64,000 nucleotides of DNA, taken from NCBI GenBank assembly GCA_004144175.1, contig SEFT01000018.1:1-64000 (forward strand), in the 5' to 3' direction. This DNA is from Sphingobacteriales bacterium. GTDB taxonomy: Bacteria; Bacteroidota; Bacteroidia; Chitinophagales; Chitinophagaceae. Positions 58,602 through 64,000 of this stretch are shown here, in pieces. Position numbers and translations under genes: made by a program. The notes beneath the pieces are model-generated. The model had not been told where the DNA came from. It searched no databases and was given only the letters and a program-made list of their open reading frames with translations. Within the stretch, counting starts at the first letter, position 1. Each line of letters starts with the position of its first letter.

Positions 58602-60326
58602 ATGCCTTACGACATATTGCAACTGAACGACATGCTCGTACCTGAACTGGTAGACGTGGCACAGAACATGAAGATCGAAAATGCGCGTTCACTTGATAAA
58701 CAAACATTAATCTACAAGATACTGGACCAGCAAGCGCTGAACAGCGGCGCTGATAAAGCGACAGATGCTACAAGCACTGAAGATGATGGTAAGAAACGCC
58801 GTGCCAGAAAGCCTCGTGCAGAAGGCGAAGCAACGGAAAAGGAAGCAAAGCCTGCAAAGGTAGCTGAAACAGCAGAAGGTGATGATGGCAAAAAACGCCG
58901 CCCGCGCAAATCAAAAACAGATGAAGCGCAGCAGGATACAGAAGGCACAGGTGTAGCTGCAGGGTGGTCTGAGTTGAACAAGAATATAGATGAAACACCT
59001 GTTGAAAAGAATGTAGAGGTAACTGCTACTGTTGAAGGTTCAGGCATTGTAATGCCGCCTACTGAAGAAGCAGCCGTACAGCAGCAGCAACCTGCAGCCC
59101 AGGAGCCGCGCGAGCGTGAACAACGTCCGCAACAGCACCAGCAACAACAGGGTGGCCGCCATCAGCAGCCTCAACGTCGCGAACAGCAGCAAAGTAATTT
59201 TAATCTTGAGTTTGATGGAGTAGTGTTGAGCGAAGGTGTGCTGGAAATGATGCCGGATGGCTATGGTTTCCTGCGCAGCAGCGATTATAACTACCTCAGC
59301 TCACCCGATGATATTTATGTATCTCCGTCGCAGATCAAGTTGTTTGGTCTCAAAACGGGTGATACTGTACGTGGCTCGGTTCGTCCGCCTAAAGAAGGTG
59401 AAAAATATTTCGCACTATTGAAGGTAGAAACCATCAATGGCCGCCTGCCCGATGAGATACGCGATAGAGTACCGTTCGATTATCTTACCCCGCTTTTTCC
59501 ATTCGAGAAACTAAGGCTCACCTCGGCCAACAGCAGCTACGGTACCCGTATTATGGATCTCTTTACCCCGATAGGTAAAGGCCAGCGCGGACTGATCGTT
59601 GCCCAGCCTAAGACGGGTAAGACGATGCTGCTGAAAGAAGTGGCTAACGCTATTGCAGCTAACCATCCCGAGTGCTACCTGATGATCGTACTGGTAGATG
59701 AGCGCCCTGAAGAGGTAACGGACATGCAGCGCAGCGTGCGTGCTGAGGTTATTGCATCTACCTTTGACGAGCCTGCAGATAAGCACGTGAAAGTATCGAC
59801 CATAGCGCTGCAAAAAGCAAAACGCCTGGTAGAAGTAGGGCACGATGTAGTGATACTGCTCGATTCTATTACACGTCTGGCGCGTGCGCATAATACCGTG
59901 GCACCTGCATCGGGTAAGGTACTGAGTGGTGGTGTAGAAGCAAACGCTATGCAAAAGCCTAAACAGTTCTTTGGTGCTGCACGTAAAATAGAAAACGGCG
60001 GTTCGCTTACCATTCTGGCAACGGCCCTGATAGATACAGGTTCTAAGATGGATGAGGTGATCTTTGAAGAGTTTAAAGGTACGGGTAACATGGAGCTTCA
60101 GCTTGACCGCCGCCTGGCCAACAAGCGTATCTTCCCGGCTATCGATATCACATCTTCATCTACACGCCGCGACGACCTGCTGCTGGATAAGGACGTGCTG
60201 AACAAAATGTGGGTCCTGCGCAATCATATTGCAGATATGCATACGGACGAAGCCATGAACTTCCTCATGAAGCAAATGAAAGGAACTAAGAGTAACGAAG
60301 AGTTTCTGGCTACAATGAATAAGTAA
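58602..60326 (+). CDS. rho: Transcription termination factor Rho, with large disordered insertion
   Basis: Hexameric RNA helicase that ends transcription at unstructured RNA. At 574 residues it is longer than the usual 420 or so. Residues 1-46 are the SAP-like Rho N domain ([20 protein letters not shown]). Residues 50-198 are an inserted low-complexity region with basic patches ([23 protein letters not shown]) and a Gln-rich tract. The cold-shock-like RNA-binding domain follows (about 203-275, [20 protein letters not shown]). The ATPase core has [19 protein letters not shown] (Walker A 334-341) and [13 protein letters not shown]. Other Bacteroidota and Actinobacteria have similar insertions, which can bind RNA or drive condensation. 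Confidence 0.96.
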   Translation: MPYDILQLNDMLVPELVDVAQNMKIENARSLDKQTLIYKILDQQALNSGADKATDATSTEDDGKKRRARKPRAEGEATEKEAKPAKVAETAEGDDGKKRRPRKSKTDEAQQDTEGTGVAAGWSELNKNIDETPVEKNVEVTATVEGSGIVMPPTEEAAVQQQQPAAQEPREREQRPQQHQQQQGGRHQQPQRREQQQSNFNLEFDGVVLSEGVLEMMPDGYGFLRSSDYNYLSSPDDIYVSPSQIKLFGLKTGDTVRGSVRPPKEGEKYFALLKVETINGRLPDEIRDRVPFDYLTPLFPFEKLRLTSANSSYGTRIMDLFTPIGKGQRGLIVAQPKTGKTMLLKEVANAIAANHPECYLMIVLVDERPEEVTDMQRSVRAEVIASTFDEPADKHVKVSTIALQKAKRLVEVGHDVVILLDSITRLARAHNTVAPASGKVLSGGVEANAMQKPKQFFGAARKIENGGSLTILATALIDTGSKMDEVIFEEFKGTGNMELQLDRRLANKRIFPAIDITSSSTRRDDLLLDKDVLNKMWVLRNHIADMHTDEAMNFLMKQMKGTKSNEEFLATMNK

Positions 60327-60346
60327 GCAATAAACATAACTATACA

Positions 60347-60382
60347 AAAATGGGGTAACAGTCGTCACTGTTACCCCATTTT
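60347..60382. terminator. Bidirectional terminator between rho and the T9SS cargo gene
   Basis: Perfect 16-bp stem (60347-60362 with 60367-60382), loop CGTC, with A-run and T-run flanks. It serves both convergent transcripts. Confidence 0.93.
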
Positions 60383-60400
60383 ATTAATCGCCTATTGAAC

Positions 60401-61702
60401 CTAGCGTATAATGGAGAATTGCTTGCCGGATTGGCCATAAGCGCTACTTACTTTTAACCAATAACTACCTACTGCAAGATCAGCAACAGATATAGTCTCC
60501 GTGTACTGTTTCCCGATTGCAGGCTGGTTCCATTGCTTTATGAGTTTTCCGCTTACGTCGCAGATAGACATAAGCATGTCTGTGGGAGTCTTTGTTGCAA
60601 TATCAATGGTTACATTACTTGTTGCAGGGATAGGGTATATGCTTAAACGAACCTCTTCGCATGCCGGTTTTTCTACTTTTGCAGGGAACGTTTCTTCGTA
60701 ATAAAAGTGTTGTTCATAGTTGGGGCTTGATGGATTAAGCACATCAGCAACCCAGTTGCTCCCATTCCATCTTTCAGGACGGAGCTCTACTATCTGGTTG
60801 TAAGAATTGTACGTCATTTGTGTTCTCTGTTCATCGTCATATCCAACCCCATTAAAGCTCAGGCGCTTTTCTTCAAATAGATTTCCGTCAGCGTCGTAGG
60901 TGTAGGCTAACAGATGTGCTTTTCCCCATTTTTTTGCACTTTTTCGCTCATACTCTTGTTCTCTCAGCGTTCCATCAGAAAAGTACCTGTTATACCACAT
61001 GTATACAGTATCTGGCGTAAGCAAGTTTATAAGGTATCCCTTATCGAGAGTGGTAGTATAATAATGGATCTGCACCTGCGCGTCTTGCCACGCGCCGCTT
61101 ATAGCGCGCTTTACCAATATTTTTTCAATCCTATTTTGGTTGTCATAAGTCCATACTGTCTTGTTTACATCAACCCAAGCCATCTTATTAGCGTCCCAAC
61201 TCTGAAAGACGCTGTCAGCAAGTGCAGCTCCATTATAGTTCTTTATAGCTTTAAAACTTTTAAGCCATACATTTTTCAAAGGGTCCCAATATTCTACAGT
61301 CTGTTCGGTTACTGCTCCCGACCCCGAATATGTATAAGTGTTCTTTTGATGCTTTTGCCAGCCAGAGGAGGACGTTAGGTATTTTTCAGTCTCGTTAGTC
61401 ACTATATTACCTGCATTATCAAAAGCTTGAACTGTACGTAATTTATTGGCGGGTATCCCGGTAAGCATATCGTATTCTTCCCAGCGATCGAATGACCATA
61501 CACCAAGGGCATCACTAAAGGCGCGGGCGCCGGTATAATTGAAAACTGACGAATCAACCAACTGATTGGCCGCGCCATGATTAAAGTTAGTTCTTGATTT
61601 TAATCTGGAGATTGTGGTTGTAGGTTTATGGTTGCTTTGTGCCTCAACGCTTGTTGCAATAAAAAGTGTTGTGGCAAAGAGGCTAAAAAAATTGAATCGC
61701 AT
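60401..61702 (-). CDS. Secreted protein with T9SS type A sorting domain
   Basis: Exported protein of 433 residues with signal peptide (1-22, ending EAQ). The body consists of repeated W/Y-rich strand pairs such as VWSFDRWEEYDMLTG, KNTYTYSGSGAVTEQTVEYW, TVWTYDNQNRIEKILVKRAI and LAYTYDADGNLFEEKRLSFN, similar to the Y-D-x-x-G-N repeats of wall-associated or Rhs-like proteins, though much shorter. The C-terminus is a sorting domain (VRLSIYPIPATSNVTIDIAT through LAVGSYWLKVSSA, ending KQFSIIR). Probably a cell-surface or secreted structural protein. TAGCTTTA (61732-61725, minus) is a variant -7 box 22 bases upstream. Confidence 0.82.
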   Translation of the reverse strand: MRFNFFSLFATTLFIATSVEAQSNHKPTTTISRLKSRTNFNHGAANQLVDSSVFNYTGARAFSDALGVWSFDRWEEYDMLTGIPANKLRTVQAFDNAGNIVTNETEKYLTSSSGWQKHQKNTYTYSGSGAVTEQTVEYWDPLKNVWLKSFKAIKNYNGAALADSVFQSWDANKMAWVDVNKTVWTYDNQNRIEKILVKRAISGAWQDAQVQIHYYTTTLDKGYLINLLTPDTVYMWYNRYFSDGTLREQEYERKSAKKWGKAHLLAYTYDADGNLFEEKRLSFNGVGYDDEQRTQMTYNSYNQIVELRPERWNGSNWVADVLNPSSPNYEQHFYYEETFPAKVEKPACEEVRLSIYPIPATSNVTIDIATKTPTDMLMSICDVSGKLIKQWNQPAIGKQYTETISVADLAVGSYWLKVSSAYGQSGKQFSIIR

Positions 61703-61826
61703 AATAATTGAGGGTTAAGAGGGATAAAGCTATACGAATTTGTTGGTGGAAACAATCTATGTCACGTAATCTTAGGTGCAGGCTCTCTTTTAAAATCTTT
61801 AAGTTTGAGAATAAATTGAGCATACC

Positions 61827-62333
61827 GTGTCGTCTATCAAAGCCATCGTTGATCAAAAGCTAATACTCGAAAAAATGGAGGGAAAAGGAGGTTGGACTTT
61901 TGCACGTGTGCCTAAAACCACAGCTAATACAGGTAAATCTTATGGCTGGAAGAATTTAAAGGGAACAGTAGACGGGTTCAAAGTAGAATGCTCCCTAATG
62001 CCGCTGAACAAAGAATATTGGTTCATGCCTGTAAAAGCCGAAATACGAAAGATGGTAGGTAAGCAGGCAGGCGATTATATACAGGTGCTGCTATATGCTG
62101 AAATACAGGAATTGCACACTCCCGAAGACTTTTTGCTATGCCTTCAAGATGACCCACAGGCATTCGAGCATTACAGAAAACTGCCTGACGATGAGAAGCA
62201 GAAATATATCGATTGGATATTTGCTACTGTTGATGAAGAATTGCAAGTGCAGCGGATGGCTGATGCAATAGATAGATTGTCGCGAAATGAGAAGCTGCCG
62301 AAAAAGGTTTTATCTGCAGGAAAGCCCGCTTAG
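61827..62333 (+). CDS. YdeI/OmpD-associated-like protein with DUF1905 domain
   Basis: Cytoplasmic protein of 168 residues. Residues 1-95 match a DUF1905-type beta-barrel (KMEGKGGWTFARVPKTT, then GTVDGFKVECSLMPLNKEYW and YIQVLLYAEIQ). The C-terminal 70 residues match the YdeI/OmpD-associated helical region (DPQAFEHYRKLPDDEKQKYI, then WIFATVDEELQVQRMADAID). The function is not established. It uses a GTG start; no other in-frame start nearby looks better. It is convergent with the gene ending at 62353, with only 19 bases between them. Confidence 0.78.
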   Translation: MSSIKAIVDQKLILEKMEGKGGWTFARVPKTTANTGKSYGWKNLKGTVDGFKVECSLMPLNKEYWFMPVKAEIRKMVGKQAGDYIQVLLYAEIQELHTPEDFLLCLQDDPQAFEHYRKLPDDEKQKYIDWIFATVDEELQVQRMADAIDRLSRNEKLPKKVLSAGKPA

Positions 62334-62352
62334 GGGTCTGTGGTGGTGGCAT

Positions 62353-62775
62353 TTAACTACTATGATCTGCCACGATAACCCAATTGCCATCTATTTTTCT
62401 GAATAGCAGTGTAAAAGACCCTCCAATATTACCTACGCTACGCGTCAAGGTCCACTTACCTACTACGAAGCGATAGTTTTTAGACAGTTTCTTCACCTGC
62501 AAGATGTCGAAATGCAGTTTCCCCATCTGTGCAGTATCTGAATAAGATTTTTTATAGCGTGCGAGCGTTGCATCGTAGCCGTAGGTAGGGCCACTTCTAC
62601 CGATGAATAATAGGCTATCATTATTCCAGTAGCCGTGCATGTACCCGGATATATCTCCGTTGTTCCATTCGGCAGCCTGGTTTGCCAGCACTTGCCTGAT
62701 GGCTTTTTCCTGTTTGTCTTGAGCAGTAGCAGTGAATGAGTATAACACAATCAGTAAAAGAAGCAGCCATTTCAT
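62353..62775 (-). CDS. Exported NTF2-like (SnoaL/DUF4440) protein
   Basis: Protein of 140 residues with a signal peptide (MKWLLLLLIVLYSFTATAQ) and a cone-shaped NTF2-like domain: AIRQVLANQAAEWNNGDISG, then YWNNDSLLFIGRSGPTYGYD, LSKNYRFVVGKWTLTRSVGN and a final IDGNWVIVADHSS, which is the usual end of DUF4440 proteins. These domains may bind small molecules or act as enzymes; no function is assigned here. A TACCTTTC element (62788-62781, minus) lies five bases upstream of its ATG, directly after a minus-strand terminator hairpin. Confidence 0.82.
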   Translation of the reverse strand: MKWLLLLLIVLYSFTATAQDKQEKAIRQVLANQAAEWNNGDISGYMHGYWNNDSLLFIGRSGPTYGYDATLARYKKSYSDTAQMGKLHFDILQVKKLSKNYRFVVGKWTLTRSVGNIGGSFTLLFRKIDGNWVIVADHSS

Positions 62776-62788
62776 AGAACGAAAGGTA

Positions 62789-62824
62789 CAAAAAGAAAAA
62801 AGGTAACCAATTGTGAGGGTTACC
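62789..62824 (-). terminator. Intrinsic terminator with no upstream gene
   Basis: GGTAACC (62802-62808) and GGTTACC (62818-62824) form a 7-bp stem with a 9-base loop. On the minus strand it is followed by TTTTTTCTTTTT. There is no minus-strand gene upstream in the window, because glyS runs the other way. Confidence 0.7.
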
Positions 62825-62945
62825 TGATAGACGCATATAGGGGCGGACGTGACAGGGAAAAAAAGAAGGGTTTATAGTACTGACATATTTGGGTTTAAGG
62901 TGCTACAAGAATACACCCTCTTTCCAATTCCTGCATGTCACATCA

Positions 62946-62993
62946 GACGAAGAGACGACTTCGTCCGACCAATTATGCTTTTGGTCGGACGAA
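62946..62993. other. Two mutually exclusive hairpins upstream of glyS
   Basis: GACGAAG (62946-62952) pairs with CTTCGTC (62959-62965). The same right-hand bases also belong to TTCGTCCGACCAA (62960-62972), which pairs perfectly over 13 bp with TTGGTCGGACGAA (62981-62993), loop of eight. Only one of the two can form at a time. Confidence 0.6.
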
Positions 62994-63107
62994 TGGATTT
63001 TAACTGTAGAAGTATAACGCTCAGTCGATTATTCATTTTTTAACCGTCAGTTATAAACAAAGCGTGAGGCTACAAAAGCTTTAATTCTGATACATCAACT
63101 AATCCAT

Positions 63108-63115
63108 TATTTTTG
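63108..63115 (+). promoter_or_regulatory. -7 element for glyS
   Basis: TATTTTTG, exact TAnnTTTG, ends eight bases before the ATG at 63124. Confidence 0.6.
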
Positions 63116-63123
63116 CCACCGTT

Positions 63124-64000
63124 ATGGCAAATGACAATAAGCTTCAAAACATTATCGGACATTGTAAAGAATATGGCTTCATATTCCAGTCGAGCGAAAT
63201 ATATGACGGACTGGCTGCTGTGTATGACTACGGGCAGTACGGTGCAGAACTGAAAAAGAACATACGCGACTACTGGTGGAAGAGCATGACCCAGATGCAC
63301 GAAAATATAGTGGGTATAGATGCCGCAATATTCATGCACCCTACTGTGTGGAAAGCCAGCGGGCACGTTGATAACTTCAGCGACCCGATGATCGACAATA
63401 AAGACAGCAATAAACGCTACCGTGTAGACCACCTGATAGAAGGCTATGCGGAAACCCTGCCTGCTGAAGAAGGTGAAGCCCTGCTACAGCAAATGGAGAA
63501 AATGCTGGCCGATAATGACTTTGCAGGTGTAAAACAGCTAATAGAAGATAGAAAGATAAAGTGTGCTATTAGTGGTACGTGTAACTGGACGGACGTTCGC
63601 CAGTTCAACCTGATGTTTGCTACCGAAATGGGCTCGGTGGCTGACGATGCGAATGTGATATACCTGCGCCCGGAAACGGCACAGGGCATATTCGTTAACT
63701 TCCTGAATGTGCAGAAGACCGGCCGTATGAAAATACCTTTCGGTATTGCGCAAACAGGTAAAGCATTCCGTAATGAGATCGTTGCTCGTCAGTTCATCTT
63801 CCGCATGCGCGAATTTGAGCAGATGGAGATGCAGTTCTTCATAAAGCCGGGCACACAAAAAGAATGGTATGAGTACTGGAAAGAAACACGTATGAAATGG
63901 CACCTTAGCCTCGGCATACCGCAGGATCGCTACCGTTTTCACGACCACGTAAAGCTGGCCCACTACGCAGATGCTGCATGCGATATCGAGTATGATTTCC
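63124..64000 (+). CDS. glyS: Glycyl-tRNA synthetase (alpha2 class II type), 5' part
   Basis: The first 292 codons are in the window; the gene continues past position 64000. Class II dimeric glycyl-tRNA synthetase (the GlyQS/eukaryote-like type, not the alpha2-beta2 type). The N-terminal HCKEYGFIFQSSEIYDGLAA and DYGQYGAELKKNIRDYW are diagnostic. Also seen are FMHPTVWKASGHVDNFSDPM (motif 1 region), the insertion with CAISGTCNW, YLRPETAQGIFVNF and motif 2 AFRNEIVARQFIFRMREFEQ. It charges tRNA-Gly with glycine. The ATG at 63124 is eight bases from an exact -7 box, so the mRNA probably has little or no leader. No frameshift is seen in the visible part. Confidence 0.95.
   Translation, partial: MANDNKLQNIIGHCKEYGFIFQSSEIYDGLAAVYDYGQYGAELKKNIRDYWWKSMTQMHENIVGIDAAIFMHPTVWKASGHVDNFSDPMIDNKDSNKRYRVDHLIEGYAETLPAEEGEALLQQMEKMLADNDFAGVKQLIEDRKIKCAISGTCNWTDVRQFNLMFATEMGSVADDANVIYLRPETAQGIFVNFLNVQKTGRMKIPFGIAQTGKAFRNEIVARQFIFRMREFEQMEMQFFIKPGTQKEWYEYWKETRMKWHLSLGIPQDRYRFHDHVKLAHYADAACDIEYDF

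Larger units (their letters stand above)
62776..63107. other. Intergenic region upstream of glyS
   Basis: 348 bases separate the NTF2-like gene from glyS. They hold a minus-strand terminator (62789-62824), two overlapping hairpins (62946-62993) and the glyS -7 box (63108-63115). A 64-codon plus-strand reading frame at 62849-63043 shows no protein-like features and spans the hairpins, so I do not call it a gene. Confidence 0.6.

Noticed and set aside
62946-62993. T-box riboswitch upstream of glyS
   Set aside because: T-boxes are essentially confined to Firmicutes and relatives. No T-box consensus or specifier-loop arrangement is present, and the -7 box lies downstream of the hairpins.
62849-63043. 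A 64-codon plus-strand frame in the gap before glyS
   Set aside because: It runs through the paired hairpins, has no signal, domain or plausible promoter, and its composition looks random.
1-64000. tRNA or rRNA genes
   Set aside because: No cloverleaf with a T-loop consensus or rRNA-like stretch was found in any gap. Short tRNAs could still be missed by eye, but the gaps are few and were read.

Overview
The window is chromosomal DNA from a member of the Bacteroidota, most likely a Chitinophagia/Chitinophagaceae-like aerobe. The evidence is internal: several secreted proteins end in type IX secretion (T9SS) type A sorting domains; there is a GLPGLI-family protein next to a large outer-membrane beta-barrel; a DUF4290 gene sits beside murA; an alternative complex III (ACIII) operon is fused to an aa3-type oxidase locus; and many genes are preceded by the Bacteroidota -7 element TAnnTTTG. 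Strong Shine-Dalgarno sequences are not evident. I see no tRNA, rRNA, CRISPR array, insertion sequence or prophage. The window is mostly ordinary core genome, and I found no convincing new multi-gene system.

Layout. 0-4 kb: gcvH, a VanZ-like protein, and a three-gene run for heptose activation (hddA-like kinase, hddC-like nucleotidyltransferase) with a glycosyltransferase, tail-to-tail with ruvB. 5-13 kb: a trans-sulfuration PLP enzyme, the GLPGLI/beta-barrel pair, and a NagZ/beta-lactamase-like fusion. 13-22 kb: mutL, a PaaE-like reductase, arfB, a T9SS cargo protein, a MoxR-type ATPase, a putative zinc peptidase and a secreted protein of unknown function. 22-25 kb: murA with an Asp in place of the catalytic Cys, DUF4290, and a divergent SDR.

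25.5-37.2 kb is the functional centre: actABCDEF-coxBA, all on the plus strand and closed by a strong terminator. ACIII oxidises menaquinol and passes electrons through haem c groups to the CuA site of subunit II and then to the haem-copper centre of subunit I. Oxidase subunits III and IV are not in this operon. 37-45 kb: a frameshifted T9SS cargo gene, an Omp28-type protein, gltX, two tandem paralogous beta-barrel proteins, and a class IV aminotransferase. 45-56 kb: an lpxD-like acyltransferase, then a long minus-strand series (rimL-like, purH, comEC, a TPR protein, a beta-oxidation bifunctional enzyme, an outer-membrane protein and a small protein). 56-64 kb: pheS, an epimerase, rho with a large disordered insertion, another T9SS cargo protein, two small proteins and the 5' part of glyS, which runs off the end of the window.

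The points most worth following are regulatory. At several genes, including all three aminoacyl-tRNA synthetase genes, the -7 box lies only 4-8 bases before the start codon, which predicts leaderless mRNAs. A pair of near-identical palindromes lies 22 bp apart upstream of mutL. Two mutually exclusive hairpins lie upstream of glyS. Other points are histidine-rich tails on several subunits of the respiratory operon and a one-base frameshift in a large secreted protein.
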